A program made the translations under genes and the position numbers. The notes under the pieces were generated by a model. It did not search any database, was not told the origin of the DNA, and saw nothing but the letters and a program-made list of their open reading frames with translations. A DNA stretch of 64,000 nt from Mortierella alpina (taxonomy: Eukaryota > Mortierellomycota > Mortierellomycetes > Mortierellales > Mortierellaceae). This document shows, piece after piece, positions 1 through 13,199 of the stretch. Every line of letters starts with the position of its first letter. Position 1 is the first letter of the stretch. The stretch lies in the NCBI GenBank assembly GCA_029449245.1, contig JANATF010000001.1:2728001-2792000 (forward strand), read 5' to 3'.

Positions 1-1
1 C

Positions 2-1866
2 CAGGCTCAGGAAGGTGCTAGAGAAGCACCTCAGCAACAGCAACAGATGCAAAGCAATCCTTTTCAGCAGCACCCACATCAACAACAGCAGCAGCAGCAT
101 CAGCACCATCACCAGGCAGAAATAACCACCCCCAGCGGCGGCCCTGTCTTCCCTATCAGCTCTCTCAACCCATATCAGAACCGGTGGACCATTATGGCTC
201 GCGTTACGCAAAAGTCTGACATCAAAACTTGGAGCAAGCAAGGTGGCAACGAAGGCAAGCTTTTCAGTATGACGCTGATGGATGATAGTGTAAGTTCACT
301 GGCCTGCGTAACAAAGACGACGGTTCTACGAGCATGGCCTCACTGTGTTTTTATATGGTGTACGATTTAGGGCGAGATCAAGGCCACGGCTTTCACCCAG
401 CAGGTGGATGAGTACTACCAGATGATCGAGGAAGGCAAGGTCTACTTTATTTCCAACGCCAAGGTTGACATGGCCAAGAAGCAGTTCTCCAACATCAAGA
501 ACGATTATGAACTCATCATCCAGCGTGACACCCAGATCAATCTTGTAAGTCTTCAATCCACTGATCCTTGGGGCTGACACGTTTTCCTGATTGACGCTGA
601 CCAATTCGGATTATTCCTTACGTCCCTTGTTGTAATAAGGCTCCAGATAACAACCACGTCCCGGCCATGCGATACAAGTTTGTTGAGCTCTCGGCACTCG
701 CCACCATCAACGAAAAGGAGACCGTGGATGTCATTGCCATCGTCAGTAATGTTGGCGATGTCACCAACAATATCTCGCAGAAGACAAACCGTCCCGTGAT
801 CAAGCGCGACCTGACGCTGGTGGATGCAACTGGGTTTAGCACACGGCTGACTCTTTGGGGTGCTCAAGCCGAATCCTTCACCATGAGCGGGTCAAATGCT
901 GTCATTGCCTTCAAGGGCGTCACGGTCAGCAACTATGGCGGTAAGTTTGCAAGCAGCAGGATATATGAAAAGCAGTCTTTGAAAGACAGCAGCTGAATCG
1001 TAGTATTCATAATCTTCGTAGGCAAATCGCTCAATGCCTTTGGCGGTAGCACATTCAAGTTGAATCCTGAGATCACAGAAGCCTTCAAGCTGCGAGCTTG
1101 GTTCGACCAGCAGGGACAGTCGGTCACCTTCCAGGCTCATGCCTCGGACTACAAAGGCAGTGGCGCACCACGAATGACATTGGACGAGCTCAAGAACGCG
1201 GGCGCAAACATTAGCACGGAGCAGCTTCACTTCGAGGTCAAGGGCATGATTGTGATGATGAGCAAATCTGATCAAACATTCATGTACCCTGCCTGCCCAA
1301 CGCCCAACTGCAGCAAGAAGGTCACAGAGGATAGCGGCCAGTGGCGGTGCGAAAAGTGCAACCAGACGCATCCCGAGCCCGAATATCGATACATCATGGG
1401 AGTCAACGTATCTGATCATACTGGACAAAACTGGCTTCAGGCCTTTAATGACGCAGGAGTTCTCATCACCGGACGGCCTGCCCAAGAACTTGCCTTGGTA
1501 ATGACAAGCCGTTCCTTTTTTTCAATGGATGACTCGACAGGTTTCTCTTCGCCCCACTCATTTTGCATTTTGTGTTGTAGAACCCACATGAGGTCAAGCC
1601 TACTTTTGACAAGGCTACATTCAAGTCGTACATTTTCAGAGGCAGGGCAAAGCAGGAGACCTATGGCGTAAGTGACTATGCGTTGGATACAAAGCCACCC
1701 CCCACCCCCCGATGGAAGATCATACATATAACAATAATGCTGTTTATGCCGCGTTCGTATATAGGAGGAAGCCAAGACTCGATTCACGATTATTTCAGCG
1801 ACGCCTCTGAAGTGGGCCGAAGAGTCGAAGCACCTTCTGACGCAGCTTCAGGAATATGGCGTTTAG
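2..1866 (+). CDS. RFA1: Replication protein A large subunit (RPA70/Rfa1), 5'-truncated
   Basis: This is the single-stranded DNA-binding subunit of the RPA heterotrimer used in replication, repair and recombination in the nucleus. Six exons are read: 2-289, 371-544, 640-940, 1022-1497, 1581-1667 and 1765-1866, all joining in phase. A Gln/His-rich linker (about residues 10-40 of the visible part) leads into OB-fold DBD-A (motif [18 protein letters not shown]), then DBD-B, then DBD-C with its four-cysteine zinc ribbon (CPTPNC...CEKC near 1290-1360). The C-terminus ([21 protein letters not shown]) is complete. The N-terminal RPA-N OB fold lies left of the window. The gene converges on the next gene, with 168 nt between stop codons. 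Family identification is firm; the intron borders are by eye but every junction keeps frame. Confidence 0.95.
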
Positions 1867-2034
1867 AGAACTGGGTTCAGGATAGGGAATTACAAAATCG
1901 TCGCGAGTCGGAAAATCTTCCACCGCGTGCAGCAATAACAACAACGACAAAAAAAACAACTGTTGCTGTTCCTCGTTGGCTCTCTGACTGTCTGTGTGTA
2001 TACTGTGGCAGCGCTCGCTATTATGCCAATCTAA

Positions 2035-5000
2035 TCAGTCCCCTGACCGCCGCTGTTCCTTTGCGCCAAGTCGAACCGGCCCGCTACCTCGCCCTAAGCG
2101 GCCTTTGCTACTTTGCTCCTCATCTAAGCAGCGCGCCTGCTGCCCATCAGCATCTTGCTCGTCTTCCTCTTCCTCTTCCACCGCGACTTCCTCCCCACAT
2201 TCTACCTTGACTTGCCTTTCTTCATTGATTCTGCCTTCCCAACAGTCCTCTGCGTTAATCTCCTCATCACCAGTCCCTTCGTCTCCAGTCTCCTCGTCTT
2301 CATCCTCCACTGCCGCGTGTGGATGTTGGCGGTAGAGTAATGTATCCTGTCCGAGAGGTCGATGACACGCCAGCTGCGAATATGGATATTGACTGATATC
2401 CCATGTGTTCTGAAGATGGTACTGTGAAGACATGGGTATGGGCAGTGGGAGAGGTAAAGGGATCTGATCACCCGCTGTCATGGCCAGGGCAATGATCCGC
2501 GCTCTGTTATGGATCGGGTGGCGATCGTGCAAAATGTGGCCGTTCGGATGCACTGCAACAGGACCTAGAGGGACGTGGGCTGATTGGCCAGGGCTGTCAA
2601 AGGAAGTGGTGGGGAGACTATGCGTGTGTCGGTGGAGAGTGAGGTGTGTGATGGGGTATGGATGAGAGTAGGCATGCTGCTGTTGTGGTAGTGCTGGTGC
2701 CGGTGGTGCTGGTGCTGGTGCTGGTGGTGGGTGTGTATACAGTGAAGAGTGATGATGAGCCTTGTTGTCTGCAGCAGCAGCAGCAGCAGCATCAACAACA
2801 ACAGCAGTTGATGAATCGAGAACTATGTTGTCGTTAGGGCAGTCCTGCATCTCCTCGTCGCCAGCCTCGTCAAGAGTGCCATCGCTGTTGCTCGTATCCG
2901 TATGTCGCCATGTGGAATCGACTTGCTCTTGCTTCACGTTGCCCATCCTATTGGTTGTGAGTGAGTGCGAGTGAGTTGACTGTTGTTGTTCTTCTTCTTG
3001 GTGGTGGTCGGTTGACATGTCCTCGTCTCCGTCCTCGTCCTCGTCCTCAATAGGGTCGTTCTCACTGTCGACGGCGTACTCGCTTGCTTTGTTCTGGCCG
3101 ACAGTGTGCTGCTGATCGTACTGCCCGCCCATACAGTCTGGCCATGGCCAGAGATGAGAGTTTGGCGGATGGACACTGTTGTTGGCTGTGAGCATCCCTA
3201 CACCATGCAACGTCTCCAGAGACGGCTGTAGTTCTAGGGGCATGGGCTTGTCACAGAAGCCTTGCTGGAGTATTGATGACACCTCATTGGATGGCACGGC
3301 GGCGTACGATGGCGGTAGGAAGTTGGCGCCGTAGGAGAGTGGGTGTTGTGGAGGTTGCTGTGGAGCATTACTGCCTTGCCAACGATCTCGGCGCTCGTTG
3401 AATGGATGAGGTGGTGGCGGTGGCGGTGGCGGTGGGGGTATGCTCTCGTTCAAATAAGTACGGGTTCCATCGGGCCCTGGTCCTGGCACTGGGGAGGAGC
3501 CTTGGCGTTGTTGAGGACCGCGGCGGCTGAGGCACAGTGGGCAGTGCTTGACAAAGCGAGCAATGAGCTCCTTTGGGACCCAGGAGTAATGTTGCCGTAC
3601 CTAGTATTACGAGTCGTAAATGTATCAAGATATTATCAAGATATTTGAGAAGGGTCAGATCTTTTCTGGCGTGATTATATGAGAAGTAATTTGGGGGGGG
3701 GTCCGTACCTCGGCTGAAGTCTTGTCTCGACCTCCATGCGAGCTCTTCCTATGGCAGTAGACGAGGACGTCGTAGAGACATTCTTTGGTGGCAACGGGTT
3801 TTCCGCCGTGGCAGACGACGTGGTGTGTAGTGGTCGTTGAGAGTGTAAACATCTTTTTCGCCCAGAAACGGAACTGGGCTGTGGAGACTTGAGTGTTTTT
3901 GGGTTGGATGAGGACCATGAGGATCTTTTGGTACATGGCATTGGTGAGAAGGGCCTTTTCACGCTTTTTGGGCGAGAGCGAAAGCAGGTACTCGTCAGCA
4001 AGGATTAGGAACTGACGTTCTGTAATGAAGTTGCTCGAGTGAAAGGATGGAGAAGACGAAGTAAGCGATAGTGAGGATGAGGAGGAGGCAGAGTGTTTAT
4101 GCTGGCGATACTGGGGATGTGGAGGAGCATGGTGAGGATGAAGGTGATGCTGCTGCTGTTGTTGTTGTTGCTGTTGTTGTTGTCGCTGTTGTTGTTGTAG
4201 GGATGATTGTTGATGGTGGTGAGACTGGTAGACAGGATGATGGAGCTGTTGGAGGTGTCGATCCATGGGTCGCAATTGCCCCTGCAAAGGTTCGGGCTCA
4301 CCGAAATGTAGTGAAGTTCTTGATTCCGAAGAAGTTTTCTGGCGTGTCTTCCGAGATGTTGCAGCTCCTGAGGGCGTCGTTTTAGGCCGCTTCTGTTTCT
4401 TTTCAGAGCGCTCGGACCTTTCTTCACTGAGGTCCTCATCACCCTCCGGGCACTGCCCCGCGTCCAGCGCGGGGTCTTCCTCTGTGCTTTCCGTGCGACC
4501 TCTCTGCTGCCTCCTAGTACTCTTGCGCTTCTTTTTGCGCTCATCCGATGCGCCACCGCATGCGGTGGTGGTGTTCAGGTCCTGATCCACAAGAGAAGAA
4601 GGATCCTGGAGAATTCGACTTCCATTCAGCTGCCGCGAGTGCCCGGGGGGGAGGTGTGCTGCCAGAGTTGTCTGAGCCTGTGCAGGCGCATTGGATGGGT
4701 CGACGACTTGGGAATTTGGTAAGGGATCCCGCCCTTGGCCTACGAATCTTCGCTCATCGCTTGGCTTTGCGTGCGGTTTACGTGAATCACAGTCGTGTTC
4801 GTGCTCGCGTGGCTGATCGTCGTCGTAGCGCCCTTCATAGTATTGACTGTCCTCGAATTCAACGGGTCCGTGCCCATAGGGTACAGCCATGGCGTCATTG
4901 TAGGCATCATCCGTGAAGAATGCGTCGTATGAGGTGGAAAAGCCGTTGTTGCTGGTCCCTGCGTATAAATAATCACGAGAGCCGAAGGCACCCAGCCCCA

Positions 5001-5196
5001 TGGTAGACGAGGCGCTGTAGTCATTGTTGAAGTAGGCTGTATTTGTATAGAAGCCTTGAACTCTTTTTGAGGGTGCTGTCCCGCATGTCTTTGCCAGGTG
5101 ACTAGGACTACTGTTGTTGTTGCTGTTGTGATTGATGCCTGTAGCAGGCTGTTGCTTGGTCCCGTCTTTGTCGGAATGGATGAGTGCGATATTCAT
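2035..5196 (-). CDS. Integrase-type HHCC zinc-binding domain protein, low-complexity rich
   Basis: Two exons (5196-3709 and 3600-2035, intron 3601-3708) give about 1017 residues. Most of the protein is low-complexity: a His/Gln-rich stretch near residues 330-370, Pro-rich and acidic runs, and a Glu-rich tail. The one folded part, about residues 389-520, holds FITERQFLILADEYL, then GGKPVATKECLYDVLVY, then CHRKSSHGG and, across the intron, YSWVPKELIARFVKHCPLC. The order H-x4-H ... C-x2-C is the HHCC zinc-binding domain of retroviral/Ginger-type integrases, also seen in host proteins such as KRBA2 and NOL4. No DDE catalytic core follows, so a role as a domesticated nuclear or DNA-binding protein is inferred, not shown. 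The start codon is the first ATG of the open frame. It is convergent with RFA1 and divergent from the AFF-like gene 2.7 kb away. Confidence 0.78.
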
Positions 5197-6838
5197 GTTG
5201 AATCAAGGCGGTAAAATGAAAAGAGTTAGAAAGAGTTAGGGGTAGGCAGCTGTGAAATGAAAAACAAACGAACGTTCGACATGCAACGATTTGGAGGGAT
5301 GTTGCGTAGTGAAAGAAGAACAGCTGTGCAAGTATGCAAGCAACAATCTGCAACAGCTTTTTTTAGGAGAAGGCGGCGACGACGAACGGAGTAGGAGCGG
5401 AATCTGGGCTGACAAGGATAGGGTGGGGGGAGTGGATGAAGCGGGCAGTGGGAGGGGACGAGGCGACGATTTTTGTTTTCGCTCTCTCACAGTGTCTCTC
5501 GGCCTACATGCGCGTCTGCTCTTGGCCATGCATAGGTTTGGCCCCACTGTCCCAATATTCCAGTGTCGATTTGACCTTAAAAGCGTCCCCCCCACACGCG
5601 TTGGACGGTAACACAGCAAGCTACGCCAGACGCGAGCATTGTTTGCCGATGTTTTGGAATGCCTCTTTTGAACTGTGGCCAGGTAGGACGGACGGCCATG
5701 CAACGCAGAGTGATATCTATTTTGCGCCACTAATGTTGTCAGGAGGTGCGTAGGCAAAATGCTACATGTCGTTACCACAGTGCGTGTTTGCTTGTGCGGC
5801 GTGGCTCTCAGAACACGAGCGCCAGCTGGTATGTTTGGCCAACCAGATCTCACCGACAAGGATGATCGATGCCAGAGGGCATGTTTTTTGTTGTGCCCTT
5901 TGTAGCCACACCCTAGTAGAGTAAACAATCGCAGCTCACGTCCCCACACTCATGCCACGCTAAGAGCGTGAGCCGCGTGTTGGATATCGGGCATGTTTTT
6001 TTCTTTCTTGCGCAGGACGACCGTAAACAAAAGTGTTTCTCCCCCTGAAAGACCATTGAGAGCAGAGCGAGGGCAAGTGCAAGGCAAGCTCCACCTTGGC
6101 TGAGGGTCATCTTTCTCATGGTCTGTCTGAGCTCCCATTCTCTCTGTCCTTTGACCCACATGTACAGCACCGCATGTAGGGTGCTGAGCACCGCTCGAAA
6201 GGAGAGGGTGCCTGTGTCAAAAGGCCGTTTGCAATCGCCAGGCAGCGTCCCTCAGCGGATAGATATCGAATGCCTTCGTGGGAAATGGGGGCTGGCTGGC
6301 AATCATATCAGGGCAGTCCATTTTTCGATTTATTCAGCAGCGCAATTTTTCAGCCTCGTTTTTTTTTCTTCTGCTTGTGCTCTGTTCTTTTCTGCGCCTG
6401 GTCAAACCATCATCGCCATCGTGCACCATCTCGAGAAAGGGCTTGTCCTTGCAGAGACACACCTGTCGTCCGTCACTGCTTCGCGCCGATTATCAAGCCG
6501 CTGTTCTTTCTTTTCTTTTTTTTTCGTTTCATCCTCGAGGTAAGTTGCCCTTTTGTATGGTCATGATCGACTCGTCCTAGTCTCCTTCCATTCAATCACC
6601 CGTGTCTGGTTCCAACTTTATTGAGAGCGCGTGAAGTGGATGTAGTACACCAAAGACAGCCTTGTGGACATGGCAAGCAGGGCATGTTTGCCAATGAAAT
6701 GTGGATTGGAACGCGCATATTTCATTGCAGACACCTTGGGAATTAGATACCACGAAGGCACGGGAGGAGAGAAGGGGGGTAATTGTGTTTTTTACTTGTC
6801 CGAGGACAAAAAGAGGAACCCATATTTCACCTCAAGCT

Positions 6839-6869
<31 letters not shown>

Positions 6870-7858
6870 AGAGGGGTGTTGGGCAAGCACAGCACCGAGA
6901 AGGTGAGGATGTGTGGGAAGGCGAGTGCGACGGCGATGAATGGAGTGGTTAGTGATTGATAAAAGAGTGGCCTCCCGAATTGGACCCGGAGCATTGCCCT
7001 TCCTTGTCGCTCGCAAAGTCTATTTTGCGAGCCTTGCTCTGCGTCGATGCAGCACGTACAGGATGACACCCGTACGATGCGATGCAGAGATAATGGGCTG
7101 CTCGAACCAACCAAGGGGTGCGATGGGGGCTATCAAGGGCACCCAGGGCCTCTCGAGCGTATCGGGATGTCGTGCCTGGCCCTGGCCCTGGCTGCCCTTG
7201 TGGCATCGCCGTGTTGCGGGTGAGCGGCGGTTGGTCGATGTGTGTGTGGCGATGAGCGAGATGGGCTATCTATCTCTTGCTTCATTCTTCCCTCCCTGTA
7301 TCTCGCACTCTTGCCTCGCTCGTGGGTGTGTGTGTCCCTGCGCTATTGTCAGCATTTCCATCGCTTGATTTCCTCAGTGCCTCAGTGCTGCTTGCTCCTT
7401 TTCCCTCCTGCCCGCTCTGGATCCCTTATTTCTGCCTCGATAGCCCATGGCCCTTGGCCCTTCCTTCTCCCCCCCGCTGATCCGCCTCCATCTGACTTCC
7501 ACCTGCCTGCCTCGTTGGCACGCTTGCCGTTCGTCGCTCCTCTCTTGATTGTCGTTGTCCTCTTCCCATCGCCCTGTCCTGTTGCAACTCCACTTGCTCC
7601 CTTCGCCCCTGTGTACATATACTCATCGCCATTCTATGCATTGATTCAATAGCAAGCACATTAAGCACATTCGACACCCCTTCACCTGAAGAGCGCCTTC
7701 GTCCATACCCCCACTCTCTCTTCGACCTCCCCGTACCCGCGAACCGTACCTTCAGAAACAACACAAAAGAAGAACACGCCGTTCGGGAGCAAGAAGGCGC
7801 ACCCTCCCGCCACCACGACATTGTCGACGATCGGCTGCGAAAGAGTCTCCCTGTCTCC
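5197..7858. other. Long divergent intergenic region, no gene seen
   Basis: This 2.66-kb stretch separates two divergent genes. It contains C/T-rich runs typical of fungal 5' leaders (7260-7860), an A-rich run interrupted by one G at 6840-6868, and a T-rich run at 6513-6527. The open frames here are short, lack recognisable domains and have no partner exons. I see nothing else. Confidence 0.6.
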
Positions 7859-10800
7859 ATGTCGACCGCAACCTCCTCCGAACGCGCGGCTGCTCTTCCC
7901 AGCCCTTCCATCCCCAGTCCTTCCATCCCCAGCCCAAACTCGACTATCGCCTCGTCCAATGCGAGCTCACTCAGCACACCCACGTCCTCAGTCCAGCAGC
8001 CCTTTGAAGACTTGGATCAAAAGATTGCCGACCTGAAGAGAAGCTGGACAGCAGGAGGCGGACACATGGGCCCAGAAGTCCCTATGAACTGCTACGAGTA
8101 CGCAACTTTCAGTCCACGGCCCCTGGGCTTCAAAGATCGATACTCCTCTGAAAAAAGCCCCTCGCTTACTGGACTCAGCAAGGACTGGATTGTGTCGTCC
8201 ATGCAGCCGCCAATTTTGTCAGGCTGGGCAGCAGGGCTGGCCCAAATGCCAAGGTATGTTGGAGCTCCCTTCACTTGTTTACTCATCCCATCATGAGAGA
8301 GGCATGGTACATGCCACCCTGTATTACACATTACCACTGGAAGAAATAGAACGCGAATCCTTTGTGTGAAGAATATGTAATTTTCGAAACAAGGGGGAGG
8401 AGAGGGAGGTGGTAACCTCCTACCATGGTCGCATCATTGCCCTCTCCTCCTTGGCGTCCACCCAACCTGTAGAGGGCACGCGAGATAAGGGGGAGGGTCA
8501 AGGACATGGGCGTGAGAAAGGCCATGCCTTCAACCGGTGGATTATTTAATATATCCAGAGCCCATGCTGACTTGAGACCGGTACAAAAGGGAAAATGCAG
8601 AACGGTCTAGGGAACAACACAGCTCGGATCCCTTTTTCTACTCGAGAACGTGAGTGTCTGACAGGAGTACCACAGATGGAACACGGAAAGAGCATGTGGA
8701 GGTGTGGCACGACATTGGCAGCTCTGTGGGGGCAAACGACGGCATCCAGAGCCGTATGGCTTTTCGTCCATTATCTCTACTTCATTTCGCGTACTCACCC
8801 CCTCTCTCCATAAACTCACCAGGCACAAGGCAGATACAAGGAGCCGCCCAAACGCAATACCACCAAGAAGCAATGTCCCGACCAAGTCGTCTCATCATCA
8901 GGCAAGTGAAACGCCCTTCTCGCTTGTATAGTCAAACATGTTGCATCATATCCGTCACTAACCACCCGCATGCACTCGTTCTTATTTTTTTCTCACAGAA
9001 GCCCCAATTCGAAGATATCCGCCAGAACATGGGGGTGAGCGTCTCAATCATGCTACTATCGGCAGATGTTCTCATTGTAAGCATTTACTAACTATCTGCC
9101 TCTATTTTCTCATCAAACTCCAACTAGGTTCTCAACAGTCTACCTGTGCTCATGAGCCCCACGATCCCACCATGGCCTGCACCGCCAAGAAGTACTACAG
9201 GAGGTAAACATCCAGGCAAGCTGCCAAAGGTACCGGCGAACTTTGGTTCCAGTAGCGACGGCAGCTCAGATTCAGGAAGCGACTCGGATATGTCGTCAAA
9301 GGACATGGACGACATTGTCTCTGCGAGCGACGCCGATGCAAATAATCGGCCTAGACTACAGATAGGGTATGTACTGGCAAGTTGTACACAGAGTCGTCGA
9401 AGAGTGACACGAAAACTAACATCCACTTTTTTCACACTGAACGAATAGGCGCAAAACATCTGGACGCAAAGCAGAATCTGTAGGCGGGAAGCGTCCTGGG
9501 GGAGCTGTCTCAGGAAAGGCTGTGCCCGACTCGGTTCGGCGCACGATGATCGACTCGCTTGCACGAAAGACTCCAGTGGGACAATGCTGCTGCGTGCTCT
9601 CTTCGCGTCAAGTGTCAGAGCTACCTCGGCGGCACCTTGGCATGGCCCTGGCCAACTCTCCTGTCGTGATCAAAATCAATATACCCGCATACCTACTTCC
9701 CGTCCTGAAACCAGGTCCTCAACAGCCCGAGAGAAGCAAAACTGACAGCAAATCCAAATCGGCATACAAGTTGGATCTTTCCACATCCAAGACGAAACAC
9801 TTGGGTGACGAGCGCAGCACAGATGGAGGAGGCTCAATTGGCACTGGCAAAGAGGATAGTGCAAAGCCTGGTCGCTATGGTGGCCGAGAGGAAGGCAAGA
9901 AGGACTTGCACACCAAGGATTCGCGCTCAGGTCTCGGCAACTTGAAGAGCGCTGCAAGGCGAAGCCGATCGTTCTCATCGGACGATGAATCAAACGTTGA
10001 GGATAGGAGGAGTGTGAAAAGCAAGTATTCCAAGGATAGCACCTTGCGAGGGTCCGTCGGTACCGACAAGGAGGACGGTGCAGATCTTCGTCGATATAGA
10101 GACCGAGACGAAGGCAAGAAGACCTCAAAGCCCACAGAATCACACCCAAGTTCCACCATCTCAAAGCGCATTCGGAAGCGAAGCCGGTCTTGCTCATCTG
10201 AGGACGACTCAGGTGCTGAGGAAAGGAAAAAAGCGAAAGGCAAGCATTCCAAGGACAGCACCTTGGGGGATCATCCGTACGACCGCAGGACGACTGGAAC
10301 GGACAACGTGGCCTCTGGAGGAGACGCCAAGCGGGTTCCCAGCTCCAAAAGCTCTTCAAAGAGCAAGGCAGAAGCAGTGGACGACAAGCGGAACAAGGAA
10401 GACAGAAAGGAACTCGGTAGTTTGGATGCGCTCGTTCGACCAAAGAGCTCCTACTCCCTTTCACCAGTCCTGGAGCGCAACAAAACGAAAAACAGGCCGA
10501 CCCCGTATCGCAGTGCCGACGAAGACGACGACCGCACCTCCCTCAAATCGCAGTCAATGTCAAAGTACAACAGATCAAAGGATCTATCCGATAGCAAAGA
10601 CGGTCGCAGTCGATTGGAGAGCAAGGAGATCATATCCAAGTCGGACTCGACGCCGCCAATTCGTAAGCCGGGTGATGCCAAGGACCGCGACAGTGATGCT
10701 TCCGAGGCTCGCCGGAGGATCCGAGAAGATGGCCATGCAAGGGAAACAAAGGAAAAAGCCATTCATATGGACAAGCCATCTACAGTCGCTTCCACCAAAG

Positions 10801-12984
10801 AAAAGGAAGGGAAGCTTGCCAAGGAAAACAGCATTCCAGTGTCGAGTCGAACGGGGTCCAAAAACGACTCAAACTCTTCAAAAGCTGACCGCGGTCACTC
10901 TGCTGCCGCACCATCCTCGCCCAATCGCCGCTCGGGCAAGGAAGGCCAAAAAGATGCAAAGTCGAGAGGCGACCGCGATTCGAGAGATGACACGGCAACC
11001 TCAGGACAGCGGAGTAACGCAGGAGCCAAGGACCGTCCAGCCAAGGACCGTGCACGGGGACGTTCCCGCACACCTTCGCGTACACGCTCTCGCTCCAGGT
11101 CGCCTAGGGGAAGGTACGACCGCAAGAGAAGTATATCCAGGAACGAGGCCCGCGACAGCAAATCAACTCGTGATCGTCGAGATTACGATGATGATCGGTC
11201 TTCTGCACGACGCAAGCAGGATGGAAGACAGAGGGATGGTAGTCGTGATCGCAACGACCGATCCGGCAGAGGGCGCAGCAGGGATAGATTCGGACGCGAT
11301 AGAAGTCGAGATCGAAGCCGGGACCGGAGTCGGGACAGGAGTCGTGACAGAAGCAAGGATCGTAGTCGTGACAGAAGCCAAGACCGTGGGGCTAGTCTGG
11401 AACGAAGCCGGGACCGAAAACGGCTCAGGTCACGGTCAAGAGACCGGGCTGAAGGAAGAAGTGAACGTCGTGCCAAGGAACCGTCTGCAACCCCTGTTTC
11501 CTCGGGCACAGCTTCTCGAACGGACACGCGCGCTGACGTCAAGCCGCAGCAGCTACAACAGCACGAATCAAACAAACCGAGTACGGGTCGTCGTGAGTCT
11601 GAAAGCAAGCACGGAACACCAGTGTTGGCATCCAACTCTGTACGTCGACCCTCACAAGCTATCAAGGAGCAGACTCCATCACCACCAATCCCAACATTAG
11701 TTTCCAACTCTGCGGACGTTCGTGGTCAGCAGGATTCGCTCCAAAGCTCGTCTTCAACTGCCAACGCAACCCCAATCAAAAGAGTGTCAATTGAGGATTA
11801 CCAGCGCAAGAAAAGCAACAATGCGGATAACAACGTGGACACGCCAAAGGCAGCATCGGATTCGCCTGCTTTAGCCGCTGCAACGGCTCTAGGCTGTAAA
11901 GCGGCACCACCATCTAAAGAATCAGGACACAAACCCACAGGAGAGCCCAAATCTTCGAGCAGCACATCATCATCGTCAAAGCCCTCCTCGGAAACCGGGA
12001 AGAAGATGGCAGAATACTACAACACCTTCCGACTGTAAGTTGAACTATCACATGTCTTATACTGCAGCAACCTAATCGTTTCGAGCGCGAAAGCTAACTA
12101 TGAACGATTTTTTCATGATAACGCTACTTCTTCCATCTAGGCGACGCGCCGAGGGAACCACCTTTAAACACAGCGCGGACGACACCCTCAAGAATCAAAA
12201 CAACCCACGCCTAGGAGCCATCATGTACTTTCTGAGCGCAATTGAGTTTATTGCGGCATTCCATGCAAACGACAAGTACCACACTCTCTCGAACCCTGGA
12301 CGCCCGGATGTGGCGGTCAAGGAGTCGATCAAGTCATGGGAGACAATGCGACAGTTTATTTATGCGCTCACCAATCAGTGCCACTCGAACCACCTCACTG
12401 GTCTCGATGGCGTGAGGTAATGGCAACTGCCTCCTTATTACTGTTGCCGCTCGAATGTCCCATGTGGCATATAGAGTTGATCATTAACACTTTTTTCTCT
12501 CCCTGCTGTGTCTAGTGCGTTGATGGAGGTGTTGGTCTACTACAAATGCTACAACTTCAACATCATGGCGCTGAGAAAGGACATGCTCAAGAGTGAGCAG
12601 TTCAAGAACAAGCCGCTGCCTGGAGCTTCAAAGGACGACACTGTCGCGATTTCACAGGAGATGGCTGGGCGGATGCTTCAGAATGTGGAGGACTGGGCGC
12701 ATATTCAGAAACGGCTTGAGGATTGCCGTCAGTGGCTCACATCGGACATTGCACGGGAGCAATTTCCGGATACTTTCCGACGGTGGTGCATCCACCCTGA
12801 CCAAATTGGCCAGGCAGGACCGAGCTTTGATCGCTTTGTGCCTGGTACGGCGATCCAGAAGATCCATTGGCCCCTGGGAATGCATCTACATCTATCAGAG
12901 TTGATGGGTTTCGTGGAGGCGGCCTTGGACGAGTTCCAGAAGCGGAACGGATTAGATCATACGCAGCGCGGCGCCAAACTGTAA
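7859..12984 (+). CDS. RS-rich protein with AF4/FMR2-like C-terminal homology domain (candidate super elongation complex scaffold)
   Basis: Seven exons are inferred: 7859-8253, 8823-8901, 8999-9034, 9128-9366, 9449-12034, 12141-12416 and 12516-12984, giving about 1359 residues. The N-terminus is Ser/Pro-rich with a helical segment (FEDLDQKIADLKRSW). The centre is a very long disordered Ser/Lys/Arg/Asp region with RDRSRDRS repeats (11280-11400). The last ~320 residues are folded: KKMAEYYNTFRLRR, FKHSADDTLKNQNNPRLGAI, then helices through LGMHLHLSELMGFVEAALDEF. That matches the pattern I remember for the AFF1-4 C-terminal homology domain (AEYFMEEAKRLKHKAD), and fission yeast Ebp1 is a known fungal relative in an ELL-EAF complex. 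A role in RNA polymerase II elongation is inferred. Intron 8902-8998 uses a GC donor (GCAAGT). The two small 5' exons are the least certain part. AATAA-type polyadenylation signals lie near 13065. Confidence 0.7.
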
Positions 12985-13199
12985 TTTTTCATCTTTTTTA
13001 TCTCGACCATCTTATATTCAAAACCATTCCAGCCAAAACAACATTCATCTCACTTCATCACAGGCAATAATAAAAACGACCGACAACTCTCTCGAGTGAG
13101 TATCATCATGGATGGTATGCCCTCATAAAAACCCCACAATAGGGAAAAAGAAGAGAAAAAATGTTCATGGGAGAGCTTTTATATGTATTTTGTACCAGA

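Noticed and set aside
5236-5949. 237-codon minus-strand frame in the first long gap
   Set aside because: No recognisable domain, no splice partners and promoter-like composition; probably chance.
10078-11700. 540-codon plus-strand frame overlapping the AFF-like gene in another phase
   Set aside because: Thr/Ala/Arg-rich chance frame caused by compositional bias; the +1 frame carries the conserved C-terminus.
9676-11707. Long minus-strand frames opposite the RS-rich AFF-like gene
   Set aside because: They mirror the biased Ser/Arg/Asp codons of the plus-strand gene (Leu/Ser/Arg-rich shadow proteins) and have no domains.
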